Below are positions 53,192-60,811 of a stretch of 64,000 nucleotides of DNA, piece by piece. Position numbers and translations under genes: made by a program. Source of the DNA: JACMLX01 sp040384325 (lineage in GTDB: Bacteria; Gemmatimonadota; Gemmatimonadetes; Gemmatimonadales; Gemmatimonadaceae); assembly GCA_040384325.1 (NCBI GenBank), contig JAZKJL010000001.1:1-64000 (forward strand). The letters run 5' to 3'. Under the pieces are notes generated by a model, which was not told the DNA's origin, ran no database searches, and was given only the letters and a program-made list of their open reading frames with translations. The stretch's first letter is position 1; each line of letters opens with the position of its first letter.

Positions 53192-53265
53192 CGCCTGCCC
53201 GGTAGTACTCGGCGAGCGACGCTCGCCCATGGCGCCGCCGCCATCGTTCACGACGAGGTGACAGA

Positions 53266-55089
53266 GTGAGCAAGCAAGTCGTGATGACGTCCGTCGCGCC
53301 GGGGGACTGGCGCTACGCGGCGAACCCGGATCGCACCGTCCGCGTGGACGTCACCTTCCCGGGCGCCAGCGACGTGGTCGCGCTGCGCGCCCAAGTGACC
53401 ACCTGGCTCGACGCGATGGTGCGGTGCGTGGATCTCGACGCCACCATCGGCGCGCGGGCGGCACTCCTCGTCCCGTCCCGCAGCGATGACGGCGCCGTGG
53501 ATTCACCGGTGCTGCATTATCTCGCCCCGCTCAAGATCGGCGCCGCCATCCTGCCCGCGAAGAAGGGACCGGCCGATGTGCTAAAAGTCCTGCGGCGCAT
53601 CGCCGTGGCGCTGGATGCGCTGCATGCCCGCGGCTTCATTCACGGCGCGCTCGGCATGAGCTCACTCTGGTGGATGGAAGACGGCACGCTGCGGTTTCCC
53701 GACGCCGGATTGACGCACATGCTCGATGGCGTGCTGCGTCCGCCGAAGCTGGCCGGTGCCTATCTGGCGCCCGAAATCTGGCGCCGAGGGGGGACGATGC
53801 CGGCCAGTGATCAGTATGGGCTGGCCGTGATTGCGTTCGAACTGTTCACCGGGCGTGGTCGCTTCATCGAGGATGAAGACAACGGCGTGCAGAGTGTGCA
53901 GCCACTGACGCTCGAGTCGAACGCACGTTTGTACGACGGTGCGCCCGCTGAACTGAATGACGTGATGCAGCGCGCGCTGTCCACCTCGCCCAGTTCGCGG
54001 TTCGGCAGTTGCGTGGAATTCGTCGATGCGCTGGAGGGGCACACGACGGCCGCCAAGTCGCTGCCGACCGTGCACCGCTTCGCCACGTTCAAGGGCGGCT
54101 TCAACAAGCAGACCGCGATCCTCGCGCTGGCGACGGTCGCCGTGCTCGGTGGCAGCGCCTATGTGATGCGGGCGGGGGTGAAGCAGCGTGCGATCGGTGG
54201 CATCGACCTGAATTTCGGTGATGTCGCCTACGCGGCGCGCGAGAAGGCCGGCGCATTGCCCAGCATCGATGTCCGCAGCGCCGGCACGAGCTCGGCACCG
54301 AGCGGCGGGAGCGGGTCTTCTGCGCCCGGGACGGAGACGGGAAGTGCGGCGCCGAAGGGTGCAGGCGGCGCCTCCTCGTCGAGTGGTTCGGATGCGACCG
54401 TCTCCTCGTCTTCGGGCGTCTCGAAGTCTCCCACGCCGACGCCTGCGGCGACGTCGCTGCAGTCGCGCGCCGCGACCGTCGCGCGCGACGTCAAGCGTGC
54501 GGTCGCCGGTAGCGAGGCGGCCTCGACGCCCGCGTACTCCACCGGCTCGGCGCCAGGAGGGAGCCGGTCGAGCGGCAGCGAACCGGTGGCGGCCGGTGGC
54601 AGGGGCGCGACTGGCGGTGGCTCCGCGCCGGCCACCTACAGCACCGGCGGCGCCGCCACCGCCCGGAGTGCGCCGGGCACCAACCCTGGCGGGACCACGG
54701 CCGGAACAGCGGGAACCTCCGCGCGTGCCGTGGCCAGCGGCGGCACCAGCGGAGGCGGCGCCACCAGCGGGGCAGCCCGCGACACCGTCGCAGCGCGTAC
54801 GGCGAGCCCGGCCAAGGCCCCATCCGGCTCGGCACTCTCCGAGTGGGTAGGGAAGGTGGTCGGCAGTTCGCCCGCGACTCCGACCGCTCCGCTGGCCACG
54901 GGAACCGTGCAGCTCAAGGGACCATCGCGCGCCCGCTACTACGTGGACGGCGTCCTGGTGCGTCCGGTGCGTGGCAAGGTGACCGCGAACGAAGGAGAAC
55001 ACGACGTGGACATCGTGATCCCCAACGGCAGCATCTACCGTCGACGCGTGACCGTGCTCGCTGGGCAGACGATCGTCGTCAAGCCATAA
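53266..55089 (+). CDS. Membrane pseudokinase with C-terminal beta domain
   Basis: A 607-residue protein. Residues 100-260 resemble the C-lobe of Ser/Thr kinases (RRIAVALDALHARGFIHGAL; YLAPEIW; SDQYGLAVIAFELFTGRGRF) but the catalytic HRD-x4-N is HGALGMSSL at 126-134 and DFG is PDAG at 145-148; no glycine loop or VAIK lysine is seen, so it is a pseudokinase. A membrane helix (about 283-300) is followed by a 230-residue Ser/Gly/Ala/Thr-rich linker and a 60-residue C-terminal beta domain (VQLKGPSRARYYVDGVLV; VDIVIPNGSIY) resembling PEGA-type modules. GTG 53266 has GAGG upstream. It closes the pilus operon, 74 bases behind the TadG-like gene, so a regulatory or scaffold role in piliation is likely, as inference. 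Confidence 0.8.
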   Translation: MSKQVVMTSVAPGDWRYAANPDRTVRVDVTFPGASDVVALRAQVTTWLDAMVRCVDLDATIGARAALLVPSRSDDGAVDSPVLHYLAPLKIGAAILPAKKGPADVLKVLRRIAVALDALHARGFIHGALGMSSLWWMEDGTLRFPDAGLTHMLDGVLRPPKLAGAYLAPEIWRRGGTMPASDQYGLAVIAFELFTGRGRFIEDEDNGVQSVQPLTLESNARLYDGAPAELNDVMQRALSTSPSSRFGSCVEFVDALEGHTTAAKSLPTVHRFATFKGGFNKQTAILALATVAVLGGSAYVMRAGVKQRAIGGIDLNFGDVAYAAREKAGALPSIDVRSAGTSSAPSGGSGSSAPGTETGSAAPKGAGGASSSSGSDATVSSSSGVSKSPTPTPAATSLQSRAATVARDVKRAVAGSEAASTPAYSTGSAPGGSRSSGSEPVAAGGRGATGGGSAPATYSTGGAATARSAPGTNPGGTTAGTAGTSARAVASGGTSGGGATSGAARDTVAARTASPAKAPSGSALSEWVGKVVGSSPATPTAPLATGTVQLKGPSRARYYVDGVLVRPVRGKVTANEGEHDVDIVIPNGSIYRRRVTVLAGQTIVVKP

Positions 55090-55140
55090 CGACCGCCGCG
55101 CTGCGCCGTGCGCCGCGCTGCCGTCGACGGGAACGACACG

Positions 55141-55175
55141 CGGGCACGCGCTGCCACCTTGGCCGCGCGTGCCCG
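55141..55175. terminator. Hairpin between convergent genes
   Basis: CGGGCACGCG (55141-55150) pairs with CGCGTGCCCG (55166-55175), ten pairs with a 15-base loop, between the stop of the pseudokinase at 55089 and the stop of the heat shock gene at 55183. No U run follows on either strand. A bidirectional terminator is likely from its position. Confidence 0.5.
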
Positions 55176-55182
55176 ACTCACA

Positions 55183-55665
55183 TCAGCCGTTGATCGCCCG
55201 CGACGCCGTCGGCGCGGAAATGGAGATCTTCCTGGCCACTGCGACGCTCGACTTCGGCACGGTGATCTTCAGGACGCCCTGCGTGAACGTGGCCTCGATC
55301 TTCTCCGCGTCGACGTGCTCCGGCAGGCGGATGGAGCGCGCGAAGTTCCCGCTCAGGCGCTCGGCGCTGAACACCCGCAGCTGCGCGTTCTTGTCGCGCA
55401 CGGGAAGTGTGGCCGCGCGGGTGCCGCTGATGGTCAGGGTGTGCCGGTCGAACTGGATGTCCACGTTTTCCTCGTGCACACCCGGCAGGTCGGACTCGAC
55501 CACGAACGCGCTTTCCGTTTCGTAGATGTCTACCGGCGGCATCCACAACTGCGTGCGGGTGCGACCCTCGGTGGGGCCGCTGGACGCCCGGACGGCGGTT
55601 TCGTCGAGGAGCTGGCTGGCGGTGATGAGGCGGTCGAAGACGTTGTTGAAGTTCGAGGAGAGCAT
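55183..55665 (-). CDS. Hsp20/alpha-crystallin small heat shock protein
   Basis: A 160-residue small heat shock chaperone. The N-terminal helix-rich part (SSNFNNVFDRLITASQLLDE) is followed by the alpha-crystallin domain (about residues 50-140: MPPVDIYETESAFVVESDLPG at its start, GVLKITVPK at its end) and a C-terminal IxI-type motif ISIS. It binds unfolding proteins without ATP. ATG 55663-55665 is preferred to the TTG two codons upstream, with GGAG before it. The promoter region upstream carries three repeated palindromes at 55784-55836. Confidence 0.92.
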   Translation of the reverse strand: MLSSNFNNVFDRLITASQLLDETAVRASSGPTEGRTRTQLWMPPVDIYETESAFVVESDLPGVHEENVDIQFDRHTLTISGTRAATLPVRDKNAQLRVFSAERLSGNFARSIRLPEHVDAEKIEATFTQGVLKITVPKSSVAVARKISISAPTASRAING

Positions 55666-55783
55666 GGTCAAGGCTCCGTGTCGAGATGATTGAGGCGTAC
55701 TGCCGGCCCAGGGACTGGCAGGCGCGGCGATCGCTGTGCCACGCAGGCTCCCGGAGGGGCAACCCGCGGGCCGGGCAGGGTCG

Positions 55784-55836
55784 GTCAGGGTGACAGGCGG
55801 GACGCGTCAGGGTGACCGAACGCCTGTCACCGTGAC
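55784..55836. promoter_or_regulatory. Three GTCA-N3-TGAC candidate operators
   Basis: The palindrome GTCAGGGTGAC occurs at 55784-55794 and 55806-55816, and GTCACCGTGAC at 55826-55836, with centres 20 to 22 bases apart, close to two helical turns each. Left and right sites are also joined by an 11-base inverted repeat, GGTGACAGGCG and CGCCTGTCACC (55789-55799, 55821-55831). They lie about 120-170 bases upstream of the Hsp20 start, so a dimeric regulator of heat shock or protease expression may bind. The cognate regulator is unknown. Confidence 0.55.
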
Positions 55837-55999
55837 CGTCGCCAGCCGGGCGAAGGAGGCCGACGGACGCCATGCCCCGGGCCAACGGTCCACTTGATGC
55901 GGTGACGCAAAGCAGGTCGTCCTCGCCGGGCTCGCGCTCCAGAACGGGGTGCGCAGCTTGGCGCGATTTAATGTCGACACGGCCCTTGACCGCCACTGT

Positions 56000-56030
56000 G
56001 CCTGAGGTGAGCATCCACCTCGCCTCAGGC
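56000..56030 (+). promoter_or_regulatory. 5' leader hairpin before subtilase gene
   Basis: GCCTGAGG (56000-56007) pairs with CCTCAGGC (56023-56030), around a 15-base segment, followed by GAAAAAAG. The hairpin lies about 32 bases upstream of the start. It might stabilise the leader or influence translation; the A run makes it unlike a terminator for the plus strand. Confidence 0.45.
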
Positions 56031-56062
56031 GAAAAAAGAGTCCTTCATCCTCGGAGCAGCGC

Positions 56063-57490
56063 ATGCGTGTGCGTCACCAGCTTGTGCACGGTTTCGTTCG
56101 TCCCGCCATCACCGCCGCCGCCGTGCTGGCATTCGTGACGGCCTGCTCCACCGACAGCGCCACCACGGCCCCCGTGGCTGGAGAAGTCAGCGCGACGGTC
56201 GCAGAGCAGCCCGCCAGCGTGCACGCGGGCCCACCGCAGTTCGTACCGGGCGAGATGCTGGTGCACTTCAAGGCGGGTGCGTCGGCGATGAGCCGGGGCG
56301 CCGCGATGCGCGCCGCCAATGCGACGGCGGCCGAGAAGATCCAGACCGCGGCGATGCGCCGAGCGGGTGACGGGGACGGTGTGGTGCTGATGCGCACCTC
56401 GATGGCGGTGCCGGCAGCCGTCGCCGCGATGAAGGCCAGCGGTGCCGTGGAGTACGCGGAGCCGAACTGGATCTATCACCACGATGCGACCAGCAACGAC
56501 ACGTACTTCACCAACGGGTCGTTGTGGGGGATGTACGGTGATGCATCGTCACCGGCGAATCAGTTCGGCAGTCAGGCGGCCGAGGCGTGGGCCGCTGGCA
56601 AGACGGATTGCAGCAACGTCTACGTCGGCATCATCGACGAGGGCTACTACTACGGTCACGCCGACCTCGCAGCCAACGCCGCCACCAACCCTGGTGAGGT
56701 GGCCGGCAACGGCGCCGATGACGACGGCAACGGGTACGTGGACGACGTGTACGGCTGGGACTTCGACGGCAACAACAGCTCCGTCTTCGACGGCACGGGC
56801 GATGACCACGGGACACATGTCGCCGGGACCATCGGCGGGGTCGGCGGCAACGGCATCGGTGTCGCTGGTGTGTGCTGGAGCGTGAAGCTGATGGGCGGCA
56901 AGTTTCTTGGCCGCAACGGTGGCACCACGGCCAACGCGGTGAAGGCGGTGGACTACTTCACCGACCTCAAGACACGCCATGGCCTCAACCTCGTCGCCAC
57001 CAGCAACTCGTGGGGTGGCGGTGGTTTCTCGCAGGCGCTGGCTGATGCAATCGGCCGCGCCAATACGGCCAATGTCCTGTTCATCGCGGCGGCCGGCAAC
57101 AGTTCGCTGAACTGCGAGACGTCCACCTGTTATCCGGCGGAGTACGCCAACGCCAACGTGATCGCCGTTGCATCGACGACCAGCAGCGGCGGCATGAGCT
57201 CGTTCTCCAACTACGGCTCGACGACGATCGACATCGGTGCGCCGGGTAGCGCGATCTGGTCGACGGTGCCGGTCAGTTCCAAGGGCAAGATCGCGTCAGG
57301 CTACGCGAGCTACAGCGGTACCTCGATGGCCACGCCACACGTGAGTGGCGCGGCGGCGCTCTTCGCCGCCTATCATCCGGGTTCGAGCGCGGCACAAATC
57401 AAGGCTGCAATCATGGGCGCTGCCGTGGAAACGGCGTCGCTCAACGGCAAGGTGGTCAGCAATGGCCGCCTCAACGTGAGCGGCTTCTAG
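56063..57490 (+). CDS. Subtilisin-family (S8) serine protease, lipoprotein
   Basis: A 475-residue subtilase. The N-terminal signal ends in FVTACSTD, so it is a likely lipoprotein. A propeptide-like region (FVPGEMLVHFKAGAS to about 135) precedes the catalytic domain. The triad is Asp192 (GIIDEGYYYGHADL), His249 (DDHGTHVAGTIGG) and Ser421 (GTSMATPHVSG); Asn346 in AAAGNSS matches the oxyanion position. It would digest proteins outside the inner membrane. The ATG at 56063 follows GGAG with a gap of about nine bases. Confidence 0.93.
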   Translation: MRVRHQLVHGFVRPAITAAAVLAFVTACSTDSATTAPVAGEVSATVAEQPASVHAGPPQFVPGEMLVHFKAGASAMSRGAAMRAANATAAEKIQTAAMRRAGDGDGVVLMRTSMAVPAAVAAMKASGAVEYAEPNWIYHHDATSNDTYFTNGSLWGMYGDASSPANQFGSQAAEAWAAGKTDCSNVYVGIIDEGYYYGHADLAANAATNPGEVAGNGADDDGNGYVDDVYGWDFDGNNSSVFDGTGDDHGTHVAGTIGGVGGNGIGVAGVCWSVKLMGGKFLGRNGGTTANAVKAVDYFTDLKTRHGLNLVATSNSWGGGGFSQALADAIGRANTANVLFIAAAGNSSLNCETSTCYPAEYANANVIAVASTTSSGGMSSFSNYGSTTIDIGAPGSAIWSTVPVSSKGKIASGYASYSGTSMATPHVSGAAALFAAYHPGSSAAQIKAAIMGAAVETASLNGKVVSNGRLNVSGF

Positions 57491-57521
57491 ACGACGCTGG
57501 GCATCGTCGTCGAGTGGTACC

Positions 57522-57552
57522 CGCGGGGCCTCCGGACGTCGGGAGCCCCGCG
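57522..57552 (+). terminator. GC-rich hairpin after subtilase gene
   Basis: CGCGGGGC (57522-57529) pairs with GCCCCGCG (57545-57552), with partly paired inner bases, and the following bases are CGTCGTTT. It lies 32 bases behind the stop and is a plausible intrinsic terminator with a weak T stretch. Confidence 0.55.
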
Positions 57553-57626
57553 CGTCGTTTCCGCCGTCGGCAATGGACCTGATGTGTGGGTCGCGTAAGT
57601 TTTGCGTCGTCCCTCACCCCGCGATC

Positions 57627-59045
57627 ATGCGCCTGCCCGTCATCCCGTCACTGCCAGTCACCGCGCTGGCGCTCTCCGTCGCCCTCGTCGGATGCGGCAG
57701 CCGATCGCCCATCCTGACGCCTGCCCCGGGTGCCAGTACCCCACAGGGCTCGACACCGACGCTGCTGCCCTGGTCGCAGCAGATCGCGATTCGGGAAGGC
57801 TGGCTGCAGAAGCGGCATGCGATGCTGCTGCCGATGATGCGACGGCACAACGTCGGCATGTGGATCGTGGTGAACGAGGAATTCCACGACGATCCGCTCT
57901 CGCAGTACGTGGCGCCACCGCGACCGTACACGGGGAATCGTGACTTCTTCGTCTTCATCGACGGCGGCGCAGCGGGCCTGAAGAAATTCGCGATCACCGG
58001 CTACACCGAAGAGAACCTGGCCCGATTCTTCGATGCACCGACCACCGAGCCGCGGCCAGCCGGACCGACGCTCCGTGCCCTCTACGAGCAGTGGAAGCCA
58101 GCGACGATCGCCCTCGGCATCCAGGGCCGCCGCGGGCAGACGCGTTCACTCGGTCATGACGCATACCAGTTCATTGCCGAGGCGGTGGGACCGGACGGCG
58201 TGCAGAAGTTCACCAGCGCGTCGGACCTGGTGGAGGAATATCTCGACACCCGCCTGCCGGAGGAGATGGAGCATTACCGCACGGCGGTGACGCTGACGGA
58301 GGCGATCGTGCGGCGGGCGCTCTCGCCTGATGTGATCACGCCTGGCCGCAGCTCCGTCGGTGACGTGCGCCGGCATCTCTACGACGCGATCTGGGCGGCC
58401 GGCGTGCGCACCTGGTTCCAGCCCGACCTGCGCGTGCAGCGTGCCGGTGGCGACATCGCGACGTCACGCGGATTCCTCGCCGTCGCACCCGAGTCGATCG
58501 TGATCGAGCCGGGTGACCTGGTGCACATCGACTTCGGCATCAGCTACATGGGCTTCGACACCGACTGGCAGAAGATGGCCTACGTGCTCAAGCCCGGCGA
58601 GACCGACGCACCGCCCGGATTGCGGCAGGCGCTCGCCAACACCAACACGCTGCAGGACGCGTTGATGCTGCGACACTCGCGTCCGGGCCTGACAGGCGGT
58701 GCGGTGTTCCGCGCCACGATGGCCGAGATGAAGGAGAAAGCAATCGAGGCGATGGTGTACTCACACCCGATCGGCACGCAGGGACACGGCCTTGGCGCCG
58801 GCATCGACTTCCGCGCCGCCAACCGCAGCGACACCACCGCCCTCAACAGCCGCCTGCGACTCGGCTCGTACATCTCGATCGAGCTGAACACCGCCACGCC
58901 GGTGCCGGAGTGGGGCGGCAAGAAGGTGTTCGTCATGATGGAGGACGACGCCCACCTGACCACCGACGGCTTCCGCTTCTTCCGTCCGAGGCAGGAGGCG
59001 TTCTACCTCATTCCGTCGACGCCGACGCGGGCGCTCGTTCCGTGA
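57627..59045 (+). CDS. M24 family metallopeptidase (Xaa-Pro aminopeptidase-like), lipoprotein
   Basis: A 472-residue peptidase of the pita-bread fold. The N-terminal signal ends at LVGCGSR, a lipobox, so it is anchored outside the cytoplasm. The N-terminal creatinase-like domain (MMRRHNVGMWIVVNEEFHDD) precedes the catalytic domain. Metal ligands are present: Asp in HIDFGI, second Asp in FDTDWQK, His in GTQGHGLGAG, Glu in ISIELN and Glu in MMEDDAHL. It would remove N-terminal residues next to proline or related bonds. The upstream frame from 57573 has no signal, so ATG 57627 is used. Confidence 0.92.
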   Translation: MRLPVIPSLPVTALALSVALVGCGSRSPILTPAPGASTPQGSTPTLLPWSQQIAIREGWLQKRHAMLLPMMRRHNVGMWIVVNEEFHDDPLSQYVAPPRPYTGNRDFFVFIDGGAAGLKKFAITGYTEENLARFFDAPTTEPRPAGPTLRALYEQWKPATIALGIQGRRGQTRSLGHDAYQFIAEAVGPDGVQKFTSASDLVEEYLDTRLPEEMEHYRTAVTLTEAIVRRALSPDVITPGRSSVGDVRRHLYDAIWAAGVRTWFQPDLRVQRAGGDIATSRGFLAVAPESIVIEPGDLVHIDFGISYMGFDTDWQKMAYVLKPGETDAPPGLRQALANTNTLQDALMLRHSRPGLTGGAVFRATMAEMKEKAIEAMVYSHPIGTQGHGLGAGIDFRAANRSDTTALNSRLRLGSYISIELNTATPVPEWGGKKVFVMMEDDAHLTTDGFRFFRPRQEAFYLIPSTPTRALVP

Positions 59046-59085
59046 GCCGGGTTCTCCTTTCCTTCTGCGATCGTCGGTGGAGCGA

Positions 59086-59298
59086 ATCGCAGAAGGGAAC
59101 AGCCGCAGAACTGCACAGCCGCAGAAGGGCGCGGGCGAGACGACGCTGAGGTCAGGCGGTGCTCTCGAACGACGGCTGTGGGCTGTTGCTGTTCAATTAA
59201 GATCAGAGGCGCGGACAGTTGCGATGCCGCGCCCTGCGCCAGAACGTCCGCATGGTTTTCTGCGGCTGTTCCGTTCTGCGGCTGTGCAGTTCTGCGAT
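59086..59298. repeat. Intergenic inverted-repeat element C
   Basis: Arms 59086-59126 and 59258-59298 (41 bases each, 36 matching) are inverted copies made of reiterated CGCAGAA words separated by CTGCACAGC and GGGAACAGC-type spacers; the two spacer types occur in swapped order. The loop has its own hairpin, GGCGCGG and CCGCGCC, near 59208-59233. It fills the spacer between two convergent genes ending at 59045 and 59332. Confidence 0.72.
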
Positions 59299-59331
59299 CA
59301 GCCGTTGCAGTTCAAGGCCGCGCGACCGACC

Positions 59332-60381
59332 TCAGGTCGTGTTGAGATTGTAGCGCATGATCGACGCGTGCCGCCCGCCTTTCTCTCGTTCGAGTGCGTA
59401 GACGTCGCCGGTGGGACCGGTGGCGGTGGAGAGGAGCGTTGACAAGGCTTCGTGTTCGGTGACGCTGAGAGCAAACTGCGTGGCGGCGAGGGTGGGAGCG
59501 AGGTGGGCGGTGCTGCGGGCGCCGACGATTGCCGCGGCCACGGCGGGTTGGTCGAGGACGTGACGAATGGCGATGGCGCCGATGGTCGTGCCGTGCGCGA
59601 GCGCGATGGCGTGCAATTGCTGCAGCAGTCGCTGGAAGAGTGTCCAACCGCCGAAGTCGCCGATGATCAGCTTGTACTTCACCAGTGAACGGTTCTCGAG
59701 CGGCGGCATCGGCTCGGGTGCGCCCAGCCAGCGCTCGTGCAGGAACCCACCGGCGAGCGTGCCGTAACAGAGCAGCCGCATGCCACGCGAAAGGCAGAGC
59801 GCCGCCATGTCGCGTAACGCGCGGCCGTCGAGTACCGACACCTGCACCTGGTGCGTGATCAGTGGGACGCCCGCGTCGAGCATCGCGGTGATGTGCGCGG
59901 TGTCGAAATTGGTGGCACCGAGGTGGTGAATCTTGCCCGCCTGCTCCAGGTCACGGAGATGGAGCGCGGCATCCACCGCGCCGGGGATGGCGTAATCCCA
60001 CCAGTGGAACTGGACGAGGTCCAGACGTTCCACGCCGAGCCGTCGCAGCGAGCGGTCGATGATCGCTTCGATGTCGCGGCGGGAGAGCGTGGAGAGCCGG
60101 TCGAGGTCGGGGACACACTTGGTGTGCACGCGAATCGCTGGCGCATCGCTGCCACGCGCGGTGCGCCAGTGGCGCAGGAAGTGCCCGATCAGCTCCTCCA
60201 CGCCGGTGTAGATGTCGGCGCAGTCGAAGGCCGTGATGCCGGCGTCGGCGAATGCAGTCATGTCGGCGATCGCGGCGTCGGCCGACACCACGCCGTGCCC
60301 GCCGGCCAGCTGCCAGCCACCCTTGATCAGCGGTGGGATGTCGTAGTCGGGCGCCAGCCGCACTGGCGGCAATGTGCTCAT
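59332..60381 (-). CDS. Aldo/keto reductase
   Basis: A 349-residue NADPH-dependent reductase with the family tetrad visible: Asp and Tyr in FDCADIYTGVEELIG, Lys in RVHTKCVPD, and His in LVQFHWWDY. The N-terminus PLIKGGWQLAGG fits the AKR fold. The ATG overlaps the preceding stop (ATGA). Its substrate is unknown. It forms a two-gene unit with a small TIGR04076-like protein upstream, an arrangement I regard as a likely functional pair. Confidence 0.9.
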   Translation of the reverse strand: MSTLPPVRLAPDYDIPPLIKGGWQLAGGHGVVSADAAIADMTAFADAGITAFDCADIYTGVEELIGHFLRHWRTARGSDAPAIRVHTKCVPDLDRLSTLSRRDIEAIIDRSLRRLGVERLDLVQFHWWDYAIPGAVDAALHLRDLEQAGKIHHLGATNFDTAHITAMLDAGVPLITHQVQVSVLDGRALRDMAALCLSRGMRLLCYGTLAGGFLHERWLGAPEPMPPLENRSLVKYKLIIGDFGGWTLFQRLLQQLHAIALAHGTTIGAIAIRHVLDQPAVAAAIVGARSTAHLAPTLAATQFALSVTEHEALSTLLSTATGPTGDVYALEREKGGRHASIMRYNLNTT

Positions 60382-60773
60382 GGAGCACCCGTCGAGTCGG
60401 CCGAATCACCGGCGTCGAGTGGGACTCGTGTCACGTCGGCGTGCCGGAATGTGGTGGTACCGGTACGCGTGATGCGGAACCGTCCGCCGCAGTACGGGTC
60501 GGGGCAGGCGATCTCGGCGTCGGTGGTCATCCAGTCGTTGCGATGGGTGGGACGCTGCTTGGCGGGGAGCAGTGGCAGCAGCGCCGCCAGCGGGTACAGC
60601 GGGAAGCTCTGCCCGGGTGGAAAACGCAGGTTCTCGCCCACCAGCTCGAACCAGTCGCCGGCGGCATGGTTGCAGACCATCGGCCGGTCGGTCGCGATCA
60701 CCTCGACGCGCAGGTCGTAGAGCGTGAACGCGTCGTCGGGCGCGGCGGGGCTGGAGTCGGGTGCGGGTGGCAT
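60378..60773 (-). CDS. TIGR04076-like small protein
   Basis: A 131-residue protein with the pattern of the TIGR04076 family: CNHAAGDWFELVGENLRFPP, FPLYPLAALLPLLPAKQR, DWMTTDAEIACPDPYCGGRF. Conserved cysteines (CPDPYC) could bind metal. Function is unknown. The ATG at 60771-60773 is used; the longer frame to 60824 has no family match. It is coupled to the aldo/keto reductase by an ATGA overlap and divergent from the antiporter gene. Confidence 0.72.
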   Translation of the reverse strand: MPPAPDSSPAAPDDAFTLYDLRVEVIATDRPMVCNHAAGDWFELVGENLRFPPGQSFPLYPLAALLPLLPAKQRPTHRNDWMTTDAEIACPDPYCGGRFRITRTGTTTFRHADVTRVPLDAGDSADSTGAP

Positions 60774-60811
60774 GGCGCGAACGATAGCCCACGGCGAGTT
60801 TCCTCGTCCAC

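Larger units (their letters stand above)
55666..56062. other. 397-base divergent spacer, regulatory
   Basis: This region separates the Hsp20 gene (minus) from the subtilase gene (plus). It contains three GTCA-N3-TGAC sites (separate entry) and a hairpin just ahead of the protease start. No coding frame is supported. No CIRCE element or sigma-32 type promoter was recognised. Confidence 0.5.

Noticed and set aside
56000..56037. Terminator for the subtilase region
   Set aside because: The hairpin is followed by an A run, not a T run, on the plus strand and lies upstream of a start, so a leader element is more likely.
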